Source: CAZGAQ01 sp964523405
GTDB taxonomy: Bacteria > Planctomycetota > Phycisphaerae > UBA1845 > Fen-1342
Reading direction: 5' to 3'
NCBI GenBank assembly: GCA_964523405.1
Contig: CAZGAQ010000046.1
Coordinates: 1 to 36,807, forward strand
Length of the DNA: 36,807 nucleotides
Shown here: positions 16,470 through 25,012 of the stretch, piece after piece
Layout of the letters: every line of letters begins with the position of its first letter
How positions within the stretch are numbered: the first letter of the stretch is position 1
Position numbers and translations under genes: made by a program
The notes under the pieces: generated by a model
What the model was told of the DNA's origin: nothing
The model's input: the letters and a program-made list of their open reading frames with translations, nothing else
The model's database searches: none

Positions 16470-18725
16470 ATGCGAAGTGTAGCGACCAAATTCCTGCTGC
16501 CTCTGGCTGCGCTGGGGTTGCTGTTTGCGGCGTTTCTGCATTATCGGTCATATACGACGAGCCAGCAGAACCTGCTCAAGCTGGTGGAAGGTGAGGCGGC
16601 ACTCGCGATGGAGTTCAATCTCGCCGTGCGCGAGTACGTGTCCGAGCAGATTCGGCCCATCCTCGCGGGGATGCTCAACAAGGATGAGTTCATTCCCGAG
16701 GCGATGTCGACCTCGTTCGTCTCGCGCAGTGTCTTCGAGAAGGTCCGCCAGAGGTTCCCCGAGATTATCGTCAAGTTCTCCTCCGATAACCCGAGAAACC
16801 CCGTCAACTCCGCCACGCCGGATGAGCTCCGGATCATCGAGTACTTCAACGCGCACCCGGACATCAGCAAGCTGACGAGCGTGATGCAGATGGGCGGACG
16901 AAAGTGCCAGGTTCATTTCCAGGCCAAGCGGATGGAGCCGAGCTGCCTGCGCTGCCACGGTGACCCCCAGGACGCGCCGGCGGCGCTGCTTGCCCGCTAC
17001 GGCGCCTCAGCAAGCTTTCACCGGCCGTTGGGGCAGGTCGTGGCTTTGGACACCGTGGCGATCCCAATGGACAAGCTGAGCGCCGCGCTGGCGGGCGAGA
17101 CCGCCAGGCAGACCACGATCACCCTCGGCGGCCTGGTGGTGCTGCTGGGTGGAATCGCACTCGTGTTTCGTACGGTCGTGTCGCGCCGGTTGGGGCTCAT
17201 GGCGGCGCACTTCCGCAGCATTCCAAACGACCCGGCCGGCGCCCCCGTCCGCCCGGTGCGGATCGACGGACATGATGACATCGGCGACCTGGCAGCCAGC
17301 TTCAACTTGCTCGCCGGCCGACTGCAGCAAACCTATGCCTCGCTCGAGGAGCGTGTCGCGGAGCGTACCGGCGAACTGGCGCAGGCGAACGAGGCGCTGA
17401 AACGCCAGATCGCGGAGCGCGCGCTGGCGGAGGAGCAGTTGCAGAAGGCCAAAACCGCCGCCGAAGCGGCCGCGCAGGCCAAGAGCGAGTTCCTGGCCAA
17501 CATGAGTCACGAGGTGCGCACGCCGATGACGGCCATTCTGGGGTACACGGACGTGCTGCTGGAGTGTGACGGACTGGCAAAAGCCCCGCCGAAACAGGTC
17601 GAAGCGGCGCAGACAATCAAGCGCAATGGAGAGTACCTGCTCAGCGTACTGAACGACATTCTCGATCTGTCCAAGATCGAGGCGGGACGCCTGGAGCTCG
17701 AGCGGATCACCTGCGACCCCCGGCGGGTCGTGGCGGAAGTGGCCGCGCTGATGCGCGTGCGGGCGGAGGCGAAGGGTTTGCCGCTCGCCGTCGAGTATGT
17801 CGGCGCCCTTCCCCAGACCATCCAGACCGATCCGACCCGCCTGCGGCAGATCCTGCTCAACCTGATCGGCAATGGCATCAAGTTCACCGAGCGCGGGGAA
17901 GTGCGCCTTGTGGTCGGCCTCGCGCCCGCAGACCGTAGCCCGATGCTGCAGATTGACGTGGTCGACACGGGCGTGGGCATGCGGGCGGAACAGGTGGCCC
18001 GACTCTTCCAGCCGTTCACCCAGGCCGACACCTCAACCACACGGAGATTCGGCGGCACGGGCCTGGGCCTGACGATCAGCAAGCGCCTGGCGGAGATGCT
18101 CGGCGGGGACGTCTGCGTGGTGGAATCCACGCTGGACGCGGGCACGCGCTTCCGCTGCACCGTGGCCACCGGCCCACTTGACGGCGTGCGCATGATCGAT
18201 GACGCGGAAGCTGCGGCCGACGATCGGCAGACCGCGACCAGCGCCACGGCTCCCGCGGGCGAGCCGCGCCTGGACGGCTGCCGTGTGCTGGTGGCCGAGG
18301 ACGGGCCCGACAATCAGCGCCTGATCGCCCATATCCTCGGCCGCGCCGGGTCCACTGTCACCGTGGTCGAGAACGGGGAGCTGGCGCTCCACGCCGTCGA
18401 GGACAAGCAGGACGCGGGCCATCCGTTCCACGTCGTCCTGATGGACATGCAGATGCCCGTTATGGACGGCTACGAGGCTACGCGCTTGCTGCGGGCCAGG
18501 GGTTACGCGGGGGTCATCATGGCGCTCACGGCTCACGCGATGACCAGTGACCGCGAACGCTGCCTGGCGTGCGGTTGCGACGACTATGTGAGCAAGCCGA
18601 TCAACCGCGCCGCGTTCCTGGCGACGATTCGGCGGACCCTCGACGCCAACTCGGGCCGCAACTGCGCGCCGGCGGCCGCGAACGAACCACACCCCTTCCT
18701 GGTGGGAAGCCCGGCACCGCGCTGA
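16470..18725 (+). CDS. Hybrid sensor histidine kinase with DUF3365 (c-haem-type) sensor domain
   Basis: This 751-residue membrane sensor begins with a transmembrane segment (FLLPLAALGLLFAAFLHY). A periplasmic DUF3365 (Tll0287-like) domain at about 35-200 contains CLRCH at 159-163, a c-type haem attachment motif, and a C-terminal LGQVVALDTVAIPM segment. A second transmembrane helix (TITLGGLVVLLGGIALVF) leads into a HAMP region and coiled coil. The HisKA box NMSHEVRTPM places the phospho-accepting histidine at 347, followed by the ATPase N box (LLNLIGNGIKFT) and the DTGVGM and GGTGLGL boxes. The C-terminal receiver has Asp659 in LMDMQMPVMDG and Lys709 in SKPIN. It probably senses redox state or a small ligand through haem. 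No response-regulator partner is visible here. Confidence 0.93.
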   Translation: MRSVATKFLLPLAALGLLFAAFLHYRSYTTSQQNLLKLVEGEAALAMEFNLAVREYVSEQIRPILAGMLNKDEFIPEAMSTSFVSRSVFEKVRQRFPEIIVKFSSDNPRNPVNSATPDELRIIEYFNAHPDISKLTSVMQMGGRKCQVHFQAKRMEPSCLRCHGDPQDAPAALLARYGASASFHRPLGQVVALDTVAIPMDKLSAALAGETARQTTITLGGLVVLLGGIALVFRTVVSRRLGLMAAHFRSIPNDPAGAPVRPVRIDGHDDIGDLAASFNLLAGRLQQTYASLEERVAERTGELAQANEALKRQIAERALAEEQLQKAKTAAEAAAQAKSEFLANMSHEVRTPMTAILGYTDVLLECDGLAKAPPKQVEAAQTIKRNGEYLLSVLNDILDLSKIEAGRLELERITCDPRRVVAEVAALMRVRAEAKGLPLAVEYVGALPQTIQTDPTRLRQILLNLIGNGIKFTERGEVRLVVGLAPADRSPMLQIDVVDTGVGMRAEQVARLFQPFTQADTSTTRRFGGTGLGLTISKRLAEMLGGDVCVVESTLDAGTRFRCTVATGPLDGVRMIDDAEAAADDRQTATSATAPAGEPRLDGCRVLVAEDGPDNQRLIAHILGRAGSTVTVVENGELALHAVEDKQDAGHPFHVVLMDMQMPVMDGYEATRLLRARGYAGVIMALTAHAMTSDRERCLACGCDDYVSKPINRAAFLATIRRTLDANSGRNCAPAAANEPHPFLVGSPAPR

Positions 18726-18983
18726 GGCGGTCACTCCTCTCTGCGGCGCTCTGGCGGCCTTGGGGCCGGGGGCGGCCTGGCCACATGAGGGAGGGGCCGG
18801 CCAATGCCCGCCCGACGGTGTGCGGCCGCATCCGGTTCGGCCTCAGAGGCTTTCTCGACCGCTGAGATTTTCCGGAATTCTCTCCCCCGCACATCGCTCG
18901 GCCGTGAAGGTCCGCCAGCGGACCGCCGATCACGACCGATAAACGCGAACCACAACCGCTTAGCCACAAAGGCGTCCAATGAA

Positions 18984-19003
18984 GAAACAGTTTCAGAAAC
19001 AGT
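18984..19003. promoter_or_regulatory. Upstream operator-like palindrome cluster
   Basis: GAAACAGTTTC (18984-18994) is a palindrome around a central base. It is followed at 18996-19003 by GAAACAGT, so the half-sites repeat at 12-base spacing. The same pair recurs 126-139 bp downstream over the transcription start. GAAAC-N-GTTTC resembles LacI-family operators that control sugar genes. A regulator bound at both clusters could loop the DNA. No regulator gene is in the window. Confidence 0.6.
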
Positions 19004-19071
19004 GCATACACACATTTCCCGTGTGCACCAGGCTGCCAAATGCCCCTGAGAGCCAAGAGGAGCCTGTTTGC

Positions 19072-19101
19072 TTGACGTTCACCCCCTTGTTCAGGTACCA
19101 T
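19072..19101 (+). promoter_or_regulatory. Sigma70-type promoter of the GH16 gene
   Basis: TTGACG (19072-19077) is a near-consensus -35, and TACCAT (19096-19101) is a moderate -10, separated by 18 bases. Transcription should start near 19107-19109, directly at the left edge of the operator-like cluster and about 195 nt upstream of the GH16 ATG. Confidence 0.65.
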
Positions 19102-19109
19102 TTGCATGT

Positions 19110-19133
19110 GGAACAGTTTCACGAAACAGTTTC
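19110..19133. promoter_or_regulatory. Operator-like palindromes at the transcription start
   Basis: GGAACAGTTTC (19110-19120) and GAAACAGTTTC (19123-19133) lie 13 bp apart and immediately downstream of the -10, where a bound repressor would block RNA polymerase. The junction GTTTC-AC-GAAAC also forms an inverted repeat. The motif is the same as in the upstream cluster at 18984. Confidence 0.65.
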
Positions 19134-19304
19134 AGCCGGTTTCCGGAACTTCGGCGCACTTCATCGCGACAGACACGCTGGCTCGGCATTGCTTGCGGCG
19201 CCCGCGGCCATGGCCCGCCTGACTCTGGACTCCACCGTCGAATCGGCGAATTCCGCCTTGTGCACCTGCAACCTGGTCCTGTGTGCTCTTACGGAAGGGA
19301 AAGC

Positions 19305-22300
19305 ATGCGCTCGACGATCCTCGCGACTACAGCCCTGACGGTTCTGCTCGCCTGCGTTCCCGCCCTGGTCACGGCCCAAGTGCCGATCTGGTCGGACGAA
19401 TTCGACGGCCCCACGGTCGATCGCTCGATCTGGACCTTCCAGGCGGGGGGCAGCGGCTTCGGTAACGGCGAGTTGGAGTACTACACCAACCGTCCGGAGA
19501 ACGTGCGCATCGAAGACGGCAAGCTGGTCATCGAGGCACGCCGCGAGAACTACCTCGGCGACAAGTCGTTCACTTCTTCGCGCCTGCTCACCAACGGCCG
19601 CTTCGCCTTCAAGTACGGCACGGTGGAAGCGCGCATCAAGCTTCCCAATGTCAACAATGGCCTGTGGCCCGCGCTGTGGATGATGGGCATCAACTACGGC
19701 GCGATCGACTGGCCCAACGCCGGCGAAGTGGACATCATGGAGTTCGGGCGCAAGGACGGCTTTTTGGCCGGCGTGGTCAACCGCCGCGCGCTATGCGCCG
19801 CCCACTGGGAACTCAATGACGAGCATGTGTACGACGATGGCTTTATCGATTGGCCCGTCAACCTCTGCGACGATTATCACCTGTTCCAGATGCAGTGGAC
19901 GCCGGCGCAACTGCAGATCTCGGTGGATAACGTCCCGTACTGGTCCCTCGACATCAGCGACCCCAACGGCGACGACCTCGAGGAGTTTCACGGGCCGATG
20001 TTCCTGCTCACCAACGTGGCGGTCGGCGGCTGGAACTTCATCGAGATTACCGACCCGGGCGCCATCACCGCGACCTTCCCCGCGCGGATGTACATTGACT
20101 ATATCCGCATCTACGACAACGGGAGCACGCAGCTGTACCTCGGCGAGGAAACAAAAGAGTCCGGCACGTTCGGCATCTTCACCGAGACCACCCCGGTCAA
20201 CGGCCAGGTCCATTACGACACGGACGCCCAGCTGTACCTCTGGAACAACTTAACGGCCGTCGCCGAAACGCCCTTTGAAGGCAACGAAGCCTGGAGCTTC
20301 ACCGCGGCGCCCGGCGTGTGGTGGGGCATGGGGGTGCTTTCCACGCACTTCGATCGCAATCTCAAGGACTACTCCGACGGGCACATGCACCTGCACATGA
20401 AGACCACCTCGACCGACGCCATCAAGATCGGGCTCAAGAGCGCGACGTCCGGCGAGAGCTGGGTCTATCTGAACAGCGAACACCAGTACGGACTGGTGCG
20501 CGACGGCGAGTGGCATGAAGTCATCATTCCGTTGAACGCCTTCCTCAATATCGACTTCCAGACGGTCAGCCAGGTGTTCATGATCGCCGGCGACCCGCCG
20601 TCCTCGACGATGCGATTCTCCATCGACAACGTTTACTTCACGCCGGATATCGCGCGGCCCACGCCCGAGAACGGCAACTTCGGCATCTTCACCGAAGACC
20701 CCGCACACATGACGGCCGGCCAGTATCTGATCGGTGCGGACGGCAACTTCTTCATCTGGGAGCACACCCTCGTGGATGCCGCCCAGACGCCGTACGAAGG
20801 CACGGCCAGCCTGTCGCTCGCCTCGGCCCCCGGCCTGAACTGGTTCGGTGCCGCGTTCACGCCGAATATCAAGTACAACCTCTCCGCCTTCCGGTACCCG
20901 GAAAGCAAGCTGCACTTCGCGATGAAGACGAGCTCCACGGCCACCTTCCGCATCGGCATGCGCAGCGGGAACGTGAATGACGTCGACCAGAAGTGGATCG
21001 AGTTTACCAACAGCAACAATCTGTACGGCTTCGTGCGCGACGGCCAGTGGCACATCGTCGAAATCCCCATGTCCGACTTCACGAGCACCGTGGATCTCAC
21101 CGTCGTCAGCATGATGTTCGAACTCCTCGGCGTCACCGGCCCGATCACGGGCATCCAGTTCGACGACATCTGCCTGCTCAACGGCGGCACGGCCCTGTCC
21201 GCCGGCGCGGGTTACCCCGTTGCGAAAGCGGGCAACGATCAAGTCCTGATCCTGCCGGCCAACAGCGCGGTTCTGGACGGTTCGCTCAGCACCGACAACG
21301 GCACGATTGTCCAATATGCCTGGACGCAGGTGAGCGGTCCGTCGACCGCCACGCTCAGCGGCGCGAACACCGCGCACCTGACCGTCTCCAACCTGATCGA
21401 AGGAACGTACGTGTTTCGCCTGACCGTGACGGACAACGACGGACTGACCAACAGCGACACGGTCTCCGTGCTCGTCGCGCGGCCGGAGCCGACGGCCAAC
21501 GCGGGCCCCGATCAAGCGGTGGCGTTGCCAACCGATAGCGCGACGCTGCATGGCTCCGGCACCGATGTGGACGGCACGATCGTCGCCTACCACTGGGTGC
21601 AGGTGAGCGGACCGGCGGCGGCCATCATCGACGCCCCCACCGCGGCGACCACAACCGTGGATCATCTGTACGTGGGCACGTACGTCTTCCAGCTCACCGT
21701 GACCGACAACGCCGGTCTGACCGGCAGCGATCAGGTCGCGGTCGACGTGACGAACCCGCCGCAGAACATCGCCCTCGGCAAGCCGACCACCACGTCGTCC
21801 ACCTCGGGTCGCGACGCGCTCCGCAACGGCGGCTTCGAGTCGGGCACGGGCACGAATGCCGACAACTGGTCGTTGCAGAAGTATGCGTCGGGCGCCTCGA
21901 CGGCCAACGCGATTCGCAGCACGACGACGCCCTACAGCGGCACGTGGCACGTGCTCCTGAGCGTCCGCGGCGCCGGCCCCGCTCCGGTCGCCCTGGCGCA
22001 GCAGACCACCGACACGGGTTCGATCGTTCCCGGCACGGCGTATGACTTCGTCGCGCAGGCGCGCCGCATCGGTGCCCTGGGCCCCAGCGTGGTCGTGCAG
22101 ATGTATCTGCAGTGGCTCAACGCCGCCGGCAGCGCGGTCGGGACTACCGGCTACAAGGACATCGCCGTCTCCGAAACGTATGCCCAGTTCGGGTTCCGCA
22201 ACATCGTCGCCCCGGCCAACGCCAGCAAGGCGCTCGTCATGCTCCGCCTGGCAGGCGGCGCCGTGGCCGGCGCGAACGCCGACGTGGCCTTCGACGACGT

Positions 22301-22841
22301 CCAACTGACCACCGCCGGCGGAACCCACGGCGGCGCCGATGCCGTGGATGGAAACCTCAGCACGGCCTGGGCCAGCGCGCCCGGCAATCCGCAGTGGATC
22401 AACATCGCCCTCGGGCATCGCTACGAGATTGACCAAATCGTGCTCAAGTGGGCCAGCGCGTACGCCCTCGAATACGACATCGCCGTGTCCGACGACGGCA
22501 CCAACTGGACCACCGTCCATGCCACCACGACCGGCGCGGGCGGTACCGAGACGATCGATCTCTTCGCCGTCGCGAAGTACATCCGCCTGTATGCCGCCGC
22601 CGGCGCCACGGCCGCCGGCTGCTCACTCAATGAGTTCGAGGTGTACGGCCGGCTGCAGCCGGGTGACGTCGACGGCGACGGCGACGCGGACCTGAATGAC
22701 CTCAACCTGCTGGTCAACTGCATGACCGGTCCGGGCATTGAGGTGCAGCCGGGCTGCTACGACGCCGACCTGGATCGCAGCACCGCGGTCGACGTGCTCG
22801 ACTTCGCGAAGCTGCAGGCCGCGTGTGGCGCGAGCCTGTAG
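19305..22841 (+). CDS. Multidomain secreted GH16 glycoside hydrolase (laminarinase-type)
   Basis: The ATG at 19305 follows GGAAGGGAAAGC and gives 1178 residues. A signal peptide (1-25) precedes a GH16 catalytic domain at about 27-280 with NGELEYYTNRPENVRIEDGKL, then the catalytic ExDxxE in GEVDIMEFG (Glu141, Asp143, Glu146). The sequence favours beta-1,3-glucan cleavage. Two related carbohydrate-binding-type modules start with FGIFTE at about 289 and 459. PKD-like domains lie at about 637-725 and 727-815. A discoidin (F5/8 type C) domain starts NIALGKPTTTSSTSG near 820 and resumes at GGADAVDGNLSTAW near 1008. Between these parts is a beta-rich segment beginning LRNGGFESG. The end is dockerin-like (GDVDGDGDADLNDLNLL). 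It has its own promoter and operator-like sites and is probably substrate-induced. Confidence 0.93.
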   Translation: MRSTILATTALTVLLACVPALVTAQVPIWSDEFDGPTVDRSIWTFQAGGSGFGNGELEYYTNRPENVRIEDGKLVIEARRENYLGDKSFTSSRLLTNGRFAFKYGTVEARIKLPNVNNGLWPALWMMGINYGAIDWPNAGEVDIMEFGRKDGFLAGVVNRRALCAAHWELNDEHVYDDGFIDWPVNLCDDYHLFQMQWTPAQLQISVDNVPYWSLDISDPNGDDLEEFHGPMFLLTNVAVGGWNFIEITDPGAITATFPARMYIDYIRIYDNGSTQLYLGEETKESGTFGIFTETTPVNGQVHYDTDAQLYLWNNLTAVAETPFEGNEAWSFTAAPGVWWGMGVLSTHFDRNLKDYSDGHMHLHMKTTSTDAIKIGLKSATSGESWVYLNSEHQYGLVRDGEWHEVIIPLNAFLNIDFQTVSQVFMIAGDPPSSTMRFSIDNVYFTPDIARPTPENGNFGIFTEDPAHMTAGQYLIGADGNFFIWEHTLVDAAQTPYEGTASLSLASAPGLNWFGAAFTPNIKYNLSAFRYPESKLHFAMKTSSTATFRIGMRSGNVNDVDQKWIEFTNSNNLYGFVRDGQWHIVEIPMSDFTSTVDLTVVSMMFELLGVTGPITGIQFDDICLLNGGTALSAGAGYPVAKAGNDQVLILPANSAVLDGSLSTDNGTIVQYAWTQVSGPSTATLSGANTAHLTVSNLIEGTYVFRLTVTDNDGLTNSDTVSVLVARPEPTANAGPDQAVALPTDSATLHGSGTDVDGTIVAYHWVQVSGPAAAIIDAPTAATTTVDHLYVGTYVFQLTVTDNAGLTGSDQVAVDVTNPPQNIALGKPTTTSSTSGRDALRNGGFESGTGTNADNWSLQKYASGASTANAIRSTTTPYSGTWHVLLSVRGAGPAPVALAQQTTDTGSIVPGTAYDFVAQARRIGALGPSVVVQMYLQWLNAAGSAVGTTGYKDIAVSETYAQFGFRNIVAPANASKALVMLRLAGGAVAGANADVAFDDVQLTTAGGTHGGADAVDGNLSTAWASAPGNPQWINIALGHRYEIDQIVLKWASAYALEYDIAVSDDGTNWTTVHATTTGAGGTETIDLFAVAKYIRLYAAAGATAAGCSLNEFEVYGRLQPGDVDGDGDADLNDLNLLVNCMTGPGIEVQPGCYDADLDRSTAVDVLDFAKLQAACGASL

Positions 22842-23280
22842 GCGACCTGTAGCGGGTAGATCTGCGACGGGTAGATGACGAAAACGCGGTGCGGCCTGCT
22901 CCTGCCCAGGGGTAGGCCGCCCGCGCAAATGCCCGGCAAGTCGCAGGCAGAGGGGCGCAAGTAGAAGCGTCACACGGGGCGAAAAGTCTGTGACACTGGG
23001 GCGCGTCGAGCAAGGCGGCTCCCGAGCGGCCGTATCCTCGCGCGTTACCCTATTTCCGCCCTGGTGCGTCGCGGTTCGCTGCACACGCACGGTCGCTGGC
23101 CGGCGCCCCCGTCCTTCGTGGCACAGGGCGCCACATCGAGCACTGCCCCCAAGATAACCTTGCCCAGAGCGACCGTGCCACCCGGCCGAATTCGCTGCCA
23201 GGACGCGGCAGCCGCGCTAGGATGCAGTAGCCACCCAGCTTGTGGCGTTCGCCCTTGCTGAGGGCAAGGAGCATACGAGC
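22842..23280. other. Intergenic region after the GH16 gene
   Basis: The 439 bases hold the hairpin at 22891-22920 and the upstream region of the rightward VOC gene. I see no gene. Small frames on either strand have no coding character, and no clear -35/-10 pair was found for the VOC gene. Confidence 0.4.
22891..22920 (+). terminator. Strong hairpin downstream of the GH16 gene
   Basis: GCGGCCTGCTCCT (22891-22903) pairs with AGGGGTAGGCCGC (22908-22920) around a GCCC loop, giving a 13-bp stem with two G-T wobbles. It begins 50 bases after the stop codon. No T-run follows, so termination would have to work without one, as is often proposed in high-GC genomes. Confidence 0.5.
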
Positions 23281-23757
23281 ATGAAGACAAAGAACACGAT
23301 CTGCCTCTGGTTCGACAAGGACGCGCAGGACGCGGCCCGCTTCTACGCCGCCACCTTTCCGGACAGCAAAGTGACCGCCGTTCACAAGGCGCCCAGTGAC
23401 TATCCGGGCGGCAGGCAGGGCGATGTGCTGACGGTGGAGTTCACCGTTCTGGGCATTCCGTGTCTCGGCCTCAACGGCGGGCCGGTGTTCAAGCACAGCG
23501 AGGCCTTTTCCTTTCAGGTCGCCACGGACACTCAGGAAGAGACGGACCGTTACTGGAACGCCATCGTCGGCAATGGCGGCCAGGAAAGTGCGTGCGGTTG
23601 GTGCAAGGACCGCTGGGGCCTCTCCTGGCAGATCACGCCGCGCACGCTAATGGACGCGCTGGCGGCCGGCGGCGATGAGGCCAAGCGCGCTTTCGAGGCC
23701 ATGATGACCATGGGAAAGATCGACATCGCCACTATCGAGGCGGCCCGGCGTAGGTGA
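23281..23757 (+). CDS. PhnB-like VOC superfamily protein
   Basis: The ATG at 23281 has AAGGAG 9 bases upstream and gives 158 residues, the standard length. The sequence starts KTKNTICLWFDKDAQDAARFYAA and continues TFPDSKVTAVHKAP. Later segments are LTVEFTVLGIPCLGLNGGP, then FSFQVATDTQEETDRYWNAI, and CGWCKDRWGLSWQITPRTL. These are the landmarks of the PhnB-like family often misnamed 3-demethylubiquinone-9 3-methyltransferase. The biochemical role is unknown. It is not an Fe-dependent dioxygenase by any visible motif. The gene stands alone, with the next rightward gene 1.5 kb away. Confidence 0.92.
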   Translation: MKTKNTICLWFDKDAQDAARFYAATFPDSKVTAVHKAPSDYPGGRQGDVLTVEFTVLGIPCLGLNGGPVFKHSEAFSFQVATDTQEETDRYWNAIVGNGGQESACGWCKDRWGLSWQITPRTLMDALAAGGDEAKRAFEAMMTMGKIDIATIEAARRR

Positions 23758-23980
23758 CGTCACTACAACGGGCGGCGCGACTTGAGCGGGCGTGATGTCC
23801 CCCCTTTCCCCACAGTGCTCACAAACCGTCGGCGCCCGACAGGCCCGAATAGAGCAGAATGTCCCCCAATCTGCCCTGTCCCCCAGACTGCAACCGTCAA
23901 CGCATGCTGGATTGGCTGGCGGAACGGATTCTCGTCAGGCTCCAAGGAACTTCAGAGGGCCGTGGCTGGTGTCGGCGGCA
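23758..23980. repeat. Short intergenic region with three TGTCCCCC copies
   Basis: TGTCCCCC starts at 23796, 23860 and 23877, all in the same direction, in a 223-base gap between converging genes. Such C-runs could be remnants of a small dispersed repeat. Nothing else was seen. Confidence 0.35.
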
Positions 23981-24418
23981 TCAAATGCACTCGCCGCCAG
24001 CGTAACAACCATTTACGCAAAGCGTCCAAGCCAGCGCATCGCATTCGAACGTATCGTCGCGCAGATAGAAGATGAAGTGACGGTGACGATGGCTCGGCCG
24101 AGCTAGCTGAATCCAGCCCTGCGGGCTTTCGGCCAATCGCAAATCGCCGAGCACTTCGTAGAACTCACCCCACGCCGGTGCGAGTTTGCTGAACCGGCAC
24201 TTGCCAAGGTACCAGCCCTCGTCGTTCGTGCCACCGAGACGATATTGGGCACAGCCGAAGAAACACAGCGTGCCGCGGTCGCCTTCGCGGAACTCCGAAA
24301 ACTGAAACGCGTTCATCAGGAACGACAGCGTGATGTCCGCGCCGTCGACCGTCACGCGCGGGGCGGGCGCGTTCGGATCGGCATTCCAGCCGTGGTTCAA
24401 TTGCCGAAACTCGGTCAT
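23981..24418 (-). CDS. Conserved-looking protein of unknown function (145 aa)
   Basis: I do not recognise a named family. The protein begins TEFRQLNHGWNADPNAPAPRV, has the mid-segment ITLSFLMNAFQFSEFREGDRG, and later FYEVLGDLRLAE and RHRHFIFYLRDDTFECDALAW. The aromatic, strand-like pattern suggests a small cytosolic beta-rich fold with no signal peptide. Coding status is supported by an upstream TAGGA 8 bases before the ATG and by an ATGA overlap with the preceding small gene on the same strand. It is the last of a three-gene group with the DUF4826 gene. Confidence 0.75.
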   Translation of the reverse strand: MTEFRQLNHGWNADPNAPAPRVTVDGADITLSFLMNAFQFSEFREGDRGTLCFFGCAQYRLGGTNDEGWYLGKCRFSKLAPAWGEFYEVLGDLRLAESPQGWIQLARPSHRHRHFIFYLRDDTFECDALAWTLCVNGCYAGGECI

Positions 24419-24573
24419 CGGTCAAATCCTAGGCGGATGCGCCGTTTGCGCCCATAGATGAGCTGCGCCGGCGTGCAGGCGATCTCTTCCAGTTGCGTCT
24501 TCAGCTCGCGCTGGCAGAGCGCGCCGAGCAGATCGCGGCGGCGAACGCTATTTCTCGCTCCACAGCGTCGCAT
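24415..24573 (-). CDS. Small protein of unknown function (52 aa)
   Basis: This short frame overlaps the end of the DUF4826 gene by 26 bases, and its TGA overlaps the ATG of the next gene (ATGA). That arrangement is typical of translational coupling. The sequence RRDLLGALCQRELKTQLEEI followed by ACTPAQLIYGRKRRIRLGFD has helix-like and basic segments and looks more like protein than like antisense noise. No family was recognised. An alternative reading is a frameshifted C-terminal extension of the DUF4826 protein. Confidence 0.5.
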   Translation of the reverse strand: MRRCGARNSVRRRDLLGALCQRELKTQLEEIACTPAQLIYGRKRRIRLGFDR

Positions 24574-25012
24574 CGTCGACCCAACTCTGGATGATCCGGG
24601 CCCGCCGGCGGAGCAGGTCGCCGAGTTCGGGCCAGTCCTCTGGCGTGCCGATCTGGTAATCGGGATGCGGCCGGCCCTGCAGCATGTAGCGGGCGGCCTC
24701 GCGCCACTGGCGGGCGATCCCGCGCAGGGCGGCACGCGGCGTGCGGCGTCGGGAGCTGCTGATGTAGTCGGTCGGCAGGTCGCCGCTGATCGCCCACCAC
24801 CCGACCCAGCCGGGTCGCTGCTTGGATTGAACGGCCCACAAGGCGAGGTACGGATGCACGCAAAAGGCGGGATAGGTCCCGACGCCGAGGTGGTCAACGT
24901 GCTCGGCGCGCAGGTACTTCTCGACCGTCTTGCGCTGCTTGAGTAGCCAAGCCCTCTTGGCCGAACGCTTGGTCGATTTGGCTCCGCGGCTCTTGCGGGT
25001 GGTCTTCTTCAT
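24548..25012 (-). CDS. DUF4826 family protein
   Basis: The ATG at 25012 gives 154 residues. The N-terminus is very basic (KKTTRKSRGAKSTKRSAKR). The family core is YPAFCVHPYLALWAVQSKQR, then PGWVGWWAISGDLPTDYISS, and PRAALRGIARQWREAARYML. The WWAISGDLPTDY motif is characteristic of DUF4826, whose function is not established. The C-terminus (GTPEDWPELGDLLRRRARII) is also in keeping with the family. It is the first gene of a minus-strand group with the 52-aa and 145-aa genes. Confidence 0.82.
   Translation of the reverse strand: MKKTTRKSRGAKSTKRSAKRAWLLKQRKTVEKYLRAEHVDHLGVGTYPAFCVHPYLALWAVQSKQRPGWVGWWAISGDLPTDYISSSRRRTPRAALRGIARQWREAARYMLQGRPHPDYQIGTPEDWPELGDLLRRRARIIQSWVDDATLWSEK

Larger units (their letters stand above)
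18726..19304. other. Long regulatory upstream region of the GH16 gene
   Basis: This 579-base stretch has no convincing gene. Its left part is GC-rich with an imperfect inverted repeat GGTCCGC-CA-GCGGACC at 18909-18924. Its right part is visibly more AT-rich and holds two clusters of GAAAC/GTTTC palindromes (18984-19003 and 19110-19133) and a sigma70-type promoter (19072-19101). These are listed separately. The transcribed leader would be about 195 nt. Confidence 0.6.

Noticed and set aside
18909..18924. Inverted repeat GGTCCGC-CA-GCGGACC upstream of the GH16 gene
   Set aside because: It could be a hairpin after the kinase gene or a regulatory site, but there is no T-run and it is not near a promoter, so I do not assign a role.
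23796..23884. Three TGTCCCCC copies as a possible transposon-associated repeat
   Set aside because: Too short and C-rich to separate from composition bias, and no transposase is nearby; kept only as a low-confidence repeat.
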